The position numbers and the translations under genes were made by a program. The notes beneath the pieces are model-generated. The model was not told where the DNA came from, ran no database searches, and worked only from the letters and a program-made list of their open reading frames with translations. From Dirofilaria immitis (lineage: Eukaryota > Nematoda > Chromadorea > Rhabditida > Onchocercidae), in contig JAKNDB010000105.1 in assembly GCA_024305405.1 (NCBI GenBank), forward strand, positions 248,001-312,000: 64,000 bases of DNA. Reading direction: 5' to 3'. Shown one piece after another: positions 14,257-32,100 of the stretch (position 1 is its first letter; each line of letters begins with the position of its first letter).

Positions 14257-16363
14257 TCAGCGGCTTTCAACAATAACAAGATTTCCATAAAATGCCCAAG
14301 ACAGCATCATTATGCAAACAATCGACTGGATTAAAAAGCAGATCTGAAATTCCAAAGACAATCCAAGTTTATTCTAACCCGTTCATTAACAATTGGTTAC
14401 GGACACAATAAATAATCCGGAAGGGACTTACGGCTGTTCCGACCATCAATCGATAATTTTCATAACGGCTCCAGTCACTACGCTCCAATAAAAATGATAC
14501 CGCAACGATTAGCGAACAAATGGCGAGCACCGTGAGTATTGTATTCACAATTATTTCCTGGGAAATGAGAAGAGTATTGGTTTCGCTACTTCTTGGAGTC
14601 TAACTGGTTACATATTTTTCTCAGCTGTGTAACTTAAATTATTTATTTACATCGGTGTTAAATATTTGAGATCGAAATTTTATTGGGACCCGAAACACCT
14701 GTTTATTTTTAATTGCTTAGTAAAACATTCAATTTATTTGAAATTTGGATATTTTGCCCAATTTTTAATAATAAAAATTGTTGAGCATGGAGAAATGAGA
14801 CTTGGAAGTGGTGAAAACTGTGGTAATTTTTTAGTCTTTTTCCCATTTCAAATATCAAAGAAATGCGGAGAAAGAAACTTTTATTTCAATAGTTCAGAGA
14901 ATTTTCATTACCTCATCATTATCCGATGTTGAAGTCGAATAGCTTTTTGGTTTTTTTTCTGAACTAAAATTTAGAACATCAAGATCATTTCAAGCTAAAC
15001 TGGTCCTAACGGAAGTGGTTGTAGAAAAATTTTCCAAATATAGCAAGTTTTCCAGACAAGATTAAATACTGTTTTTTAAATGATAAAGATTGTAAACCAG
15101 TGAAATTGGACAAAAGAGTTACAATAAAAATATATTGGAACATTATTCTTTGTAATGATGAGATGAATTTGAAGAATAGTGGAATCATTTAGGCATAAAT
15201 TATGAAAGTGAAGGAGGGAATTCTACAAGGTAAAGACATGCAGAAGTTGTAGAAATATACTTTCAAAAATATTTCAAATTTTTCCTTCCAAATTTTATCG
15301 GAAGGAAAAAATCTTATATTTCAAAATTTTCCTTCCAAATTTTGCCCGAAAAGAAATGTTTTTACAGCATTTTTAATAGCATCTGCAATTTCTTGAAATC
15401 TCGGTGCTAACTACTTGAGCGAATATAAAATAAACATTCTATTATTCCTAAACTTCATGAGATTAGTTTCCTAATTTCGTCTTCAGTAAGTTCTATTCAA
15501 TAAGTACGCCTTTTTTCAGCGCTTCATTTACAATTTTGCTTAGCAAGTTATTTGCACTTGGCAGAGCTACATATGATAGCTTATTTTTGCTGAGCTCCAC
15601 GAATAATGAAAAATGCTTTTTCTAATGAATGTCTGTTGCTTCGACAATCAGTTTTAATCCGTAAAGATGATTTTTTTTTCATTTAGATTTTTTGACCTAA
15701 CACAAAATAACAAAGGGATGAATCAATAACCTTTTTCATCATATCTGTTATCGCTTTTCTTGCATTAATGATATATACATATTTCATTTCTATCCTTTAT
15801 TTTTCTCATATAATTAGTTTTCATTTTTATTTAATGAACTTTGCTTCCTTTACGGAAGAAATATAACGAAAACTTACGACAGTCCGGATGAAGAATATTT
15901 GCTGTAGGACGGAACCAATGCTCCATCCAAGTAGTAGTCCACAAGTAAGTGCGATAATAATGAAAGTTGTGGAGTAGCTTGCTCGAATACCTTTGTCTTG
16001 CAAATAAATTAGTAATATTACAACCAGTGCGATGATCTAAATAGAAAAAAACTGCATAATAATTCATATAACGTATGCTAATTAACAGCTTTCTTAAGTA
16101 AGATAATTTTCGGCTTCTTCCTTGTAAGTATTTTAGTATTGTAATTAAACGCTCATTTGTACTGTTCTTCCTTTTGCACAAAGATTGCTTTCTTTTGCAC
16201 ACTTATTTGCATATAAGTGGTTGAATGAGTGATAATTTAAATTTAAAAATCATAGTTGAAAACTAACTACAGTGAGTAGTTTGATAACCCAAACAGGAAT
16301 TGTGGAACTTCGAAAACCACTTGTACGAGTTGTTGTAACAGTTGTTCGACTAACGATCGGCAT
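14257..16363 (-). CDS. Small four-transmembrane protein, MARVEL-like topology
   Basis: I do not recognise a named family. Four exons join in phase: 16271-16363, 15878-16036, 14432-14557 and 14257-14343, giving 154 residues from MPIVSRTTV to NLVIVESR and a TGA at 14259-14257. A Ser/Thr-rich N-terminus of about 22 residues precedes four hydrophobic helices: about 23-42 (VWVIKLLTIIALVV), 52-72 (STTFIIIALTCGLLLGW), 86-108 (IVNTILTVLAICSLIVAVSF) and 127-150 (ICFLIQSIVCIMMLSW). Loops are short and the linker between helices 3 and 4 carries ERSDWSRYENYR. This layout resembles MARVEL or claudin-like tetraspan proteins of membrane apposition or vesicles, but that is topology only. A 3' splice acceptor lies 3 bases upstream of the ATG. 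It can be explained by spliced leader addition or by the upstream exon at 17675-17726. Confidence 0.78.
15271..15343. repeat. Inverted repeat with overlapping direct repeat in an intron
   Basis: Two 26-base copies of ATTTCAAA..CCTTCCAAATTTT lie at 15271-15296 and 15318-15343 with one length difference in the T run. The first copy also pairs with GGAAGGAAAAA just after it (from about 15300), giving a stem of 11-12 base pairs round a loop of about 10 bases. It sits in the intron between exons 2 and 3 of the tetraspan gene. Confidence 0.65.
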
Positions 16364-17526
16364 TGCCTATAGTGAAAGTATGCTAAATTAGTTAAGTTTT
16401 TCATCCTGAAGAAATGTTTCAAATCTGAAAATATTGCCCGTAAAACTATAAAACAAGCATTCCATTACTTTCTAAAATTTATTATTTTGAAATAAGCATT
16501 CCACAAAAACCATAGAAGACTTTTTTAGACTGGAATAATCTGTAAACAAGAAAAGAAATGCTATATTGGTACTAAACATGATATACATATCTGAAAACTA
16601 GTCTCTTTCTATGATAAATCAATAAATTCTATCCACAGTGATGGCTTTCGAATGAATTTACTATTTCCTAGGAATCAAAGGAAGCTAGAAAGTGATTTTG
16701 AATGATAGCTGAGAAATCTATGCAGAACAATAAAAGTAAAAGAAGAAGTATGTTTTGTTAATGAAAAAAAAAAATGAAAAGAAGCATAATTTTGAAATGA
16801 AACGATTGCACTGCTCGAGAAGTGGCAAACGTATTTAATGAGAGTGGTTCGACAAGAAATAATGTGTGTTGTTGGTTGCGATTGAAATGCTTCGCAGCAA
16901 GACATCTATCCATCTGTCTTCAGGAGATGATCTCCGCGTGCAAAAGGCGTTCATTTCAGCGAATGAACATTAACTTGGCCGACTGATAAAAATATCTCTT
17001 TATATTGACATAACTTTCATTAATTGTCACGTGTTTTTAAGCGTCTTACCCAAAAATAATAAACAAATGGACAATTAAATTAAATTATCGATCCATGGAA
17101 TAATTAATGATGATTAAGTAGACAGGGAGGATTGGAAGCAACAGATTTGTTATGAATTTTTTTGATCGTAAAATCATTCTTGGAGGACTATATCAAAAAT
17201 TAACTTTATTTTTACGCTCCATCTCTTTGATATGTTCGAATTCGTAAGTTCGACGAAATTCGTTTAAATTACTTGAAAATTCAAAACGATGAAAAGATTC
17301 AAAGATATGAATGGATTCGCATGAAAAATTATAAGTAGCAAATAGAATGTATTTGCTAGTAGAAATCTAATTTCTGCTAAACAAAAATCGAATTTAAAAC
17401 GAATATATAGAAATTAAAACATCGCATTTTAACAGAGAATAATTATGGCTTCGAGAAGGACATTTACATTTATTCATAAAGGTATATTTACCCATCTCTC
17501 TGCTTACCTGCTTAATGTTTTAATAT

Positions 17527-17548
17527 ATTATATATATATATATATATG
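17527..17548. repeat. (TA)n microsatellite
   Basis: About eleven TA units, uninterrupted, in an intron or upstream region of the tetraspan gene. Confidence 0.9.
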
Positions 17549-17674
17549 GTATAATTACTCGTGCCGATGTGAATTACAGGAAGAATATAGTCATTCGGTC
17601 AAGTAGTGTATTAACATGATTCTATCCTTTCTAACCTTATCATCTTGCAAATGAATTAAGCCAAGATAACTTAC

Positions 17675-17726
17675 CCAAGATCAGTATCAGGATCCACCAT
17701 GACCCATTGATTATTCGTCATCATAC
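17675..17726 (-). CDS. Candidate upstream exon of the tetraspan gene
   Basis: On the minus strand a consensus acceptor (AAATTTCAG) is followed by GTATGATGACG and 17 codons' worth of coding sequence reading M-M-T-N-N-Q-W-V-M-V-D-P-D-T-D-L-G, then a strong donor GTAAGT. It lies 1.3 kb upstream of the first secure exon of the tetraspan gene. As sequenced the phase does not fit the next exon by one base. One missing G in the GGG at the donor would restore it, and this assembly has many such errors. It may otherwise be a 5' untranslated exon or an alternative start. Confidence 0.45.
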
Positions 17727-18361
17727 CTGAAATTTAATATGAGAAAAAAAGAAGCGGATGAGAAAAATGTGCACTTATTAAATACCGTAGTTGTGAAGGA
17801 AAGAACAGAGAGGATGAGACAACTGTAGCAACCTCTTCCTTAATTTTGGTAGCATAAAATAATAGTGCTTTTAGTTTTCTTTCTTACTATTTTCCTGCAA
17901 ACAATTTGCCAATTTATTGATTCATTCGAGAGTATTCATCGAGAGATTTACATCGCTCCATGCCTTTCACTTCCTATCCTCGTCTTTCAATTCTTCCCGT
18001 ATTTCTTACATTTCCCACAATCATACACAATGACAGCATGGTATAAAAAATGAGCTTACCATTTAAATTGATATGCATTAGAAAGATTCAGCGATCGGGT
18101 CGGTTGGTTTCCCATTTCAAATCGGTAGGTGATATTACAAATTCGATTTCAGGCATAAATTTTCAACGTCCACACATGTATTTCAATTTTTCGACAGATT
18201 TCTTTACAGATTTCACTTTATTATTTTATCAGTAATCTGGATATCTTTAACCTCTTCATTCTAATGTTTTTGCACTCACTCATCTTGTTTGTGGAAGAGA
18301 CAGGAAAAATTCAAATTGAAATGAATTGAAAATAACAAATATAAGCAAAGTGGTCAATACA

Positions 18362-18406
18362 TCTCTCTCTCTCTTTCTCTCTCTCTCTCTCCTTCTCTTT
18401 CTCTCA
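18362..18406. repeat. (TC)n pyrimidine tract
   Basis: Nearly pure CT repeat of about 45 bases with occasional extra T. Confidence 0.9.
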
Positions 18407-18951
18407 GTGAAAGCAGAAATTTCCTCATTTAAGATGTATAGAATTAGTTCTCTTTAGTGAGTCATTGCAAAAATGATGAAAATAAGGATTTTCATGCCGA
18501 TCTCCGAAGTTTATCCCATCACTACTATTTATTCTTTTAACACAGTTTTTCCTTTCTTTTTCCTTCCGATCTTCATGTTTGAGAGATTTAAATTATTGCT
18601 AATGTTGCAGACTATTATGCAAAATCTTACAACATATCTTCTGAGATTGATTGATATTTGGCTTAAGAGGAAGTACTGAATTGTGGTTGTTTATATTCTG
18701 AATTCTTTCTTTTATTGAATATACCTATCCATTTAACTATTGCAGGCATTTTTCCCACTTTTTCGATTATTCGACCAAAAGTTTTTACTTTTCTCCCATC
18801 TTCTCCATCCTCTATATTTCGTGGCAATCTTTTTCACATTTTTATCGATAAATTTATGTTAAGGTTAAAGTTCAATAAGTTTAGCTTGTACATTAAAATA
18901 ATCCTGACATTTTTATTACAATTTTTATTCCTCTACAATTAGTTTCAGTCA

Positions 18952-19012
18952 GAGAGGAGGAGGAGAAGGAGAAGAAGGAGGAGAGGGAAGAAGTGGAGAA
19001 AGAGGGAAAAGA
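18952..19012. repeat. GAG/GAA purine tract
   Basis: About 60 bases made almost only of A and G, mainly GGA and GAA units. It is complementary in kind to the TC tracts 550 bases upstream and 800 bases downstream. Confidence 0.85.
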
Positions 19013-19789
19013 TTCCGAGTGGATTAAGGATTGAAAATTGAAGGCAGGCCGTTCTATTGAGTTACCATAAGGCTTCCTCTCTTCCTTTTTAGCAGGAAAT
19101 GGCTTCTGATGCTAATGCTATTATCAATCACACGTCATATCAACTATTCAGTGCTTCTCATTATTCCATTCTTCATCATCATCTAGTGATAATGGAGCTA
19201 GCGAGAATTCTTGCTTTTCATTTTTCCTTTCATTCTCATAGCTTATTCTCTACTCCTCTTTCCTAATTATCAATTACATTCATGTGATGTGATAGTGCGC
19301 AATGTGCGTTAATTTGCTTCTATCATTACTAATTGTTGGTAATTGGTTTAGTTAGCATTTTGTGATGATGGAATTTTAATCGTCAAAATATGCTTCCATC
19401 TGAAGTGATATCTTTTAACAGTAAGATGAAGAAGATAGTTCCAATGCTCAAAGTGGCGTTATTTTTAATGCTGATAAGCCTTTAAGTAAATCGACGAAGT
19501 ACCTATGCTGTCTCAATTGTAGCATTAAATTCAAAATTGAGCTGCGGTCATAATAACATTTTTCCCTTTACTCTTCTCTGAATCTTTTTTCACATAACTC
19601 ATTCAGTAGTCACAGAAGACTAAAATAACACGATTAAATTATCAATAGTTATTTTATGCTTTGAAATCCTAAAAATTCCTACTTTCTATTCATAAAATTT
19701 CCAATTTTGTCATGATTTGAATTTCTCGTTATTTTAAAACCAATTAAGTTCTTTCCGCTCTATTCAATAAAGCATTTCTTTTGTTTCTC

Positions 19790-19819
19790 CCTCTTTCTCT
19801 CTCTCTCTCTCTCTCTCTC
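19790..19819. repeat. (TC)n microsatellite
   Basis: About thirty bases of CT repeat, roughly 1 kb upstream of the MAP4K start codon. Confidence 0.9.
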
Positions 19820-20852
19820 CTTTGCTATAAAACGTCGTTGCTATTCTGGACATTTGTTTCATGTAATTTTGATGCTCCCATTATAGAAATTAAATATTCC
19901 TTTTAGTGTAAATTACAAAGACACCAAAGACAGTTATCCCTGCCATCTGATAGATGCTCTGGTGGGAAACCTATCTTCAACCACCCACTCATCTACCGGT
20001 ATCTCCTTAATGTGAACCATTGGGATGAAGCTATTGCATGTTGTGTCTCATTATGCAAATTTCCAGAATTAAGGAGAAAACCATACGTTAGAGTTAGAGT
20101 GTTTCAATGTTCAATTTACGGGGAGCTTGCTTCTAAGATTCTCCCCGCAGATGATGGCTGTACGCGGGAAGTCTTAACGTTAGGATTCATCTCTCTGAGA
20201 CATCGATTGGGATTATAATGAATAGAAATGTTAAGTAGCAGGAAGTTATCACATTGATGATAGCAGGAGTGAAATTGTTTTATACTTGTTTGGCGTGATA
20301 AGACAGGATGTATCGTATAAGATTTGTAAAGAAAACGATAATTTGAATAGATAATCACTTATTCGAATAAAAATATGTTCTAGAATTTAGTAGCGCAAGC
20401 GAACTATATCAAACATGCTTAATGTATAAATATGTTATAATTCTATGTGAAGAATTCCAGTGAATTTATTCTTTTCCTCTTATCCTACCTTTAAATAAAT
20501 ATTAATAATACTGATGTCTCAATAATTTCTAAATTGAAATGCCTGCATTTATTTTGTAAGGATTGTTAGTATCGACGAACAAATATAATTATTACGTTTC
20601 GACCAGAATGAGTAATTCATTTTTGGAATGTTACAGGTATGCAGCATTATTTTTTATACAGACGGAATGATATAGCTTGCAATATCACTAAGCATTTTGC
20701 GGAACATCTGTGAGTTTCCATCTCACAACATCTGTCAGTGTTTCACATTTCCTTCTGACTAACATTTCACAACAAACAAATGTGGGTTCTTGTAAATCGC
20801 TTAATTTGTACAGCCCATTAGAAAATAAAAATATACGATTACATTTTAGATA

Positions 20853-25933
<5,081 letters not shown>

Positions 25934-28900
25934 TGCCCTCTTACTACAAACGAGTCCAATCATTCCAGTTAGGAAATAACAATTTTGGTATTGTAATTGA
26001 ATACTAATTTCTTCGTCACGACTTCTTATTTCAGCGGTCGTTTAATCTTTACTAAATTTTTGCTCAAGAGAATTTATGATATCGAAAATGTTTAAGCTTC
26101 AGCTTTGAAATGTGATTAGAGATAATTAACATATATGTTCCGTATATGATGCTGTAGTTTTCGATGTTGTAAATAAGTTTTGTATTTTCAAAGCAACTTC
26201 AAATCAAATGAAATAAATTTACAAAATTCAGTATGCGACTAAACATCTTCATCCCTATTTTATATTTTTGCTTCAGAATTATATTCATTTTCCGTTATTT
26301 CTACTATAGTCGTCTTTGTGACAGTAAATAATGAAATATAGATTAAGATCACAATATCTCCCCTGTGTGTCATTAACATATTGAATAAAATAATTGTGAA
26401 ATGCTACGAAAGTGGCACCTCTGATTAAAAACTAAATTAATGGAATATGTCGATCCGGTAACTGGATTTGATGTGAACATAAAGCTTTTTCCTATTGCTA
26501 AATGTCCTGCCATTGGGAAGAACTTTTTAGATAATGGTTCCTTCTAATGTGTTCATCTTTCTTTATTTAGAAAATTTGCACTTATCTTTTATCCGACGTA
26601 GTTGAAATGTCTTCATGTATTCAATTCATGCAACTTCTTCAACAGTAATGGTTTATCTGGATTTTCTACAAAACTGAGATTTCATTATCTAAGATCTGAT
26701 TTTGCAGTTCTTCAAAGATGGGATTGAATACTTCAATGCTAAATATCCATTCATATCTACTGCAATAAAAATTTGAATAGTTTAATGAATCATTTTTTAT
26801 TACATCTAATGTCAAATATTTATGTATGATAATGACGCGATCAAATCACAATTTTTTGTTCCATCTTTTTCAGTTTATTCATCAGTGTTTGTTGTTCTCT
26901 ATTTTTTAAAAATAAATTATTTCAAATAATAGCCTAAATCTATCAAGGAGTCACTACAAAAACTAACCAAAATAAAATAAGGCAATTTCTGCAATCAAAA
27001 ACCTTAAAACCATTTCTTTAAACCATCTAAAACACTAAAGATCGAAGAATGAGGAAAAAGTCAGATTTCGATACCAAAAGCAAAAATTGCAACTTTCAAC
27101 CACCAAAAAGCAAGAAATAATAACTACAGACTTCCTGAACAACATAATAATTAAATAATCTTCCCTATCAACAGAACGACTAAGAACAAAAAAACAAAAA
27201 CAAAAATACAAACAACAAACATTCTTCATCAGATGACATAGCCAATAACACAAAAATTCACAAAACTCGAGAACAACAATAAAAAATAAAATAAGCGAGA
27301 AACTCAAAATTAGTTCAAAAAAATTTATTAATAGTACTAATCGAAAATTAAAAATAATATACTAATATACACCATCTACTAACGACAAAACAAGATACCA
27401 ACATGATAAAATCCACGAAACGAAGAAAAAAGAAAGCAAATGAAAGAAAGAAAAATGATTAAAACGAATAATAAAACTGTCAAAACAAAAAATTAGGAAA
27501 AATTTTATAAATGAATCGAGCATAATGATCCATAAATAAAAATGACAAAAAAATTATAAAAATAATAAAAAACAAATAAAAAAACCAATAAATACAAGCA
27601 GAGAAATCAAATCGATGAAAAACTAAAGGAAAACAAATTAATAACCCATCAAAGAGTAAAAGAAAAAAGCAGAAAAACAATTAAAAACTAAGAATAAAAA
27701 AATAACTTACCGGAAGAACCAACACAATTCAAACTAGAAATCAACCCGAAATAAAAACAATATACGACAACAATTACGAAAAATCAAAAAAACACTAAAA
27801 AATAAAAAAAGAATCATAATAAAAACGAGTTTGGATTGATCATCATTGTCTCATGTTAGAATTTGAAAATACTGAAATTAAAAATGCATCTAAGAAGCTC
27901 AGATGGAATAAATTAAGGTTCAAAAGTTAATTTAATTTATCATATTTCACAAGAAAAATGTAAAAGTGAAATAGACCATTCCTCCATTCGAAGGTTGAAT
28001 CATATTATTTAAAACTTGTTTTTCCTATTCAAAGTTTGCTTGCCTCCAAAATTATAACTTTACTCTGGATAGAGTGACGAGTTTTTAATAACTGAAAATA
28101 GGTTATTTAAAATTTGTTAAACGAATGGCAGTAGTAATGCTTACGTTCAACAGTGAGTACATATATGAATTACTCTATCCTTTCCATTCGCCAATTTTAG
28201 GCTTGTAGATTTTCGGGTATGGCGGAATTCCACCGTTTAACGAAATATAAGGCTTCGAATATGTAAGGAACAAACGAAACAAATAAGGAGAATGGAATAC
28301 ATAAGAAAATTTTCATCTTAGAAATTAGAATAGTTAATGTAATTATTGATCAAATTAAATTGATATATTGAATAAGACATTCAGTCTTCAATTCTGGGGA
28401 AAGTCTGAAATATATATAGTCAGATAGTGTTAATAAATTAAAACCAATGAAGAGGGATGGTCATAAAAACTCTCTCTAGGACATTAAGTGTCGAATAAAT
28501 ATATTCAGATATTCAAGATATTTTTGTATTTTATAAATTGAGAATATATATATATATATGAAATTCTGGAAAGTTGTAAACATTTGCCAATATTCATTGT
28601 TATATGATATCAAACTCTGCAAAATTGTAAATATTGCACTAATAATTTATTTTAAATCATCGAAATCACTAATGTCACTAAAAGACTTTAAACAATCTCA
28701 CTATAAAAGGACTGATATCCATTAAAGGAACCATTTCTATATTCATCATTCATTCTTCCATGCACTCGTATTTTCGCTGCCTTAGTTCTTGTAAGCAATT
28801 TCTTCAACGATAGTTTAATTTTGATTTTATATCAATTACATTTGTCTTATTATTCTTATCGGATTGTCTTCATCGTTTTGATAAACGCCAATAAAATAAA

Positions 28901-29169
28901 ACGTTTATTCCTTGACGAAACCGATAATCAACCTCACAACTTATTATCACTACAACAAATTGCGATAATTCAACAATTGAATTCAATCAAAAACTTCTCT
29001 GCCATCAAATTCAAGTAATTGAAGAGGAGAATTCTCTAATCTTCCGCTAAACACAATCCTTACAAACCTAATCAAATCAAATCAGCGAACTTTGTAACAC
29101 TTATCAGTAAGCGTGGTTCGATTAAAATTTTAAATTAAGTAATACAATCCAAATTTTAATATTTTAATC
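25934..29169. other. Intergenic region between two converging genes
   Basis: The MAP4K gene and the PAPS transporter gene point toward each other across this 3.2 kb. An AATAAA near 26210 is a likely MAP4K polyadenylation signal. The middle holds the A-rich block at 26935-27830. A short (TA)n lies at 28545-28559. Minus-strand open frames at 27035 and 27480 are phenylalanine-rich products of the A-rich composition, not genes. Confidence 0.55.
26935..27830. repeat. Strongly A-rich, strand-asymmetric block
   Basis: For nearly 900 bases the plus strand is dominated by A with frequent AAAAT, AAAC and AAAG motifs and few T runs, in contrast with the balanced AT richness on each side. No unit repeats cleanly and no terminal repeats are visible, so I cannot call it a named element. 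Confidence 0.6.
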
Positions 29170-32100
29170 TTAATAGCTAGCCTGTAAAATTTGACGATGG
29201 CGAATATAAATAGTGCCAAAAATAGCGGTAAATGTTATTAATAAGCCAAGCATAGACCAAGCAGACATCGGATGACCATAAGCCATCGCTGAAAGTAATA
29301 TGGAAAGTATCTGCCGTAATGTCATCATCACCGCAAATACCACAGGTCCAAATCGTTCAATGGTCGCATAAATTACAACCTGAAGATTAATCTATAATAC
29401 CAACTCTTTAAAAACACATGACTCAAACCCTTGTCTTAATGATTTGAACAACAGTATATATTGCATGCATGATTATGAAAATTAGAAAATAATGAATAAA
29501 TTAAAAATATTTATTAGAAAAATCATATAGTAGATCCATTTGAAGAAATAATGAAAATCTAAAAGAGAATTATACTAACACAAGAACAAGTTTGAATTGA
29601 GTGAAAGATTTTTAAGATCAAATTTTCGCGTAAATGACTCCGAAGAAAAACTAATTAGGTATAAATAATTGGAAAAAGAGATTACAATTTCAGATGAAAA
29701 TTGATAAACTACGTCACCTTTCAATTATCCGAAATACTGAAGCAGCAAATAATGTAAGAATTTTAAAAGTGAAAAATAACTGGAAATAAGTTCCTCTCAT
29801 CCGTTTCTTATTACATTTAAAAAAGGAAAATTTAAATAAACCTGTCCTAAAGCGCCTGACAAAGACAACAAAAAAATGTCGCGGCCAAATCCTTCATGAG
29901 TTGCTAAAAAATGGAAAGGTGAAAGAAAAGTTCCTTGTTCGATAAGTGTCACAAAACACAACATCATGCTAAACATATTTACGCCAAACATCATCTGAAA
30001 AATAATAAATGAATGAACTTAAGCTTTGAAATTTGAATTTAAGCTTAAATAAAATGATTATATTTGACATGCTAATTTTTCTTCTAAATGACAAATTTTT
30101 ACTGCACAGTCCGACCTACTCAATATTCCCTGTTTGCAATATTAGAAATTATTGAACTTAAATATTGATTTTAGGCATATTTTAAAGCATAACTTCCTGA
30201 CGCAACGAATTCTAAAAAACTCATGTAAGCCACATATTATACTAGCTTTCAACATTTTAATAACTAACGGCAACTTGCTTCGAATTATTGATTCCAAACT
30301 TTTCATTTAAAAAGACTATTTTCGAACCTGATATCTGGAAACTCGTGGCCGAACATCAAACAGTTTCTTCTGCCAATTCAGAGTGAAAGCATCAAATAAA
30401 AGATAACCGGTCATTAAACAGATTCCAGAAACAGTAGTCGCATGATCAGAATATAAAACTATTACAACATGATACTTCGATAAAAAAATCATGAAGATTG
30501 AAGTACATAAAAAAATGATCATACTAATCCCAATTCTTACATACTTTTTCTGCATTTATAATAAAGAGGTAAATTATTCTAAACTTCATGTTGCTAACTG
30601 AATCTTTGCAATTTGTTTACTTTTTACTTCGATTTTCTACTTTTCCACCTGCACTTCGAAGTCATAAAGTAAACGAAGTTTATTCATTTTCAAGAGGAAC
30701 TAACTTGCTCATTTTATCCATTTCTTGAAATCATCAAAATTTCCTCAACCATAAGTTTCTTCCTCTTATCACTCTTATTAAACATGTTTTAAAAACGTAC
30801 TCTTAGATCCAAGTCCCTTAGAGTTATTTGAAAGAAGAAATAATGATGCTCCAAATGCAAGCATAACAGTACAGGCGCATTCGCCATATCCATAACGTTC
30901 GCCTCTCACAATAAAGCCCATTAACATCGTTGGTAACACTTTCGATGCTTTGCAAACTGTCTCAAAATACTTCTTTTACAGAATTTGATTATAAAAGTTA
31001 ACATTTTATTTCTCTGATTCTAACAATCAACTCTGTTGTTCCAGTACATTTACATGAAGAACTGTCAGTGCATCACAAATTTGCAATGCAACTCACATTA
31101 CTAAGTGATTCATTAATTTCTAGTTTGTGAGAAGTACCTGAGTTGGAAACGAAACGAATTTTAATGCCTCATATTGGCACCACGATGAAAGCGTATTGGA
31201 AAATGATGTAAACGAATGTTTATAAAATGGTGGAATGTGAGGAGGTTCTCTATAATAAATTATCAATTTCAAATTTTTAGACTTATCTCACTATTTAAAT
31301 AATTTTAAGCTTGTAATTTATAAGGCTTCTACTTTGACTTCATGTACTATTATTGTTACAAATTTTTTAGACTAAAATTTTAGAGACTATTCAAAAGATA
31401 AATAATAAGAAAACTTTTTCCAATTCGAAATCAAATAAATTGCACATAGAATAATAGCAAAAACACGATTCATGAAAACAAGAAATTGAGTATTTTCAAA
31501 TCTGCTTAACCGATGGTCCACAACTGATAAGTACGCCTGGAATAAAAATAGTCAGTTTTTTTAGTTTTAGTATATGAAAAATATTTGAAGAAAAATCTAA
31601 AAATGAATTCCTTTGAATGATTTCATCTATCTCATTTTTTTCCAAATTAATTCACATCACTTCATGCACATGTCTCTGCAATTTATGTAGAAACATACAG
31701 AAACATATTTATAGTGACAGCAAAACAGTGAGGCGCAGAGCTCAATAAAAGCTCAAACATCTCAGTCCGATTCTAAAATAAAAGCAATTTTTTAATAAAC
31801 ATCAAATCAAAATGAGAATAAAATTTAAAACCTGTGTCATAATCCGTTCTTGAATATAACCCATTAAAATAAGCGTGATCTGAAGACATGCAAAACATGA
31901 GATAAGATGAAAAGAGTCACCCCGCAGATTCTTTTTTGCGAAACGACTGAAGTCAATTTTACTGAATCAGAAATCATCAATCTACACTCCGGTTTCCCAA
32001 TCGCAAATCTACGTAGAAATGAATGAAACAACGTTGTAGATTCGAAACCATCTTCTGGAAAAAGCTTCTACTTTGTAACAGATTTGCTATGCTTTATTGA

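Larger units (their letters stand above)
17727..20852. other. Intergenic region upstream of the MAP4K gene
   Basis: About 3.1 kb with no supported gene. It holds simple-sequence tracts (TC-rich near 18362-18406 and 19790-19819, GA-rich near 18952-19012) and a slightly more GC-rich patch at about 19920-20220 with a perfect 7-bp hairpin. Several open frames of 60-80 codons run through it in different directions, with no splice signals or recognisable protein. Confidence 0.5.

Noticed and set aside
20012..20358. Overlapping frames on both strands in the GC-richer patch upstream of gck-2
   Set aside because: Both strands are open over the same stretch and neither reads like a known protein. Kept only as a finding about composition.
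27035..27680. Two minus-strand frames of 66-90 codons, rich in Phe, Leu and Ile, looking like membrane proteins
   Set aside because: They arise from the A-rich plus strand, where the complement is full of TTT codons. There is no start context, splice signal or recognisable motif.
31720..31787. Possible extra exon of the PAPS transporter after YIQERIMTQ
   Set aside because: The flanking exons 31832-31961 and 31415-31536 join in phase and match the family without it, and this stretch has stops in the needed frame.
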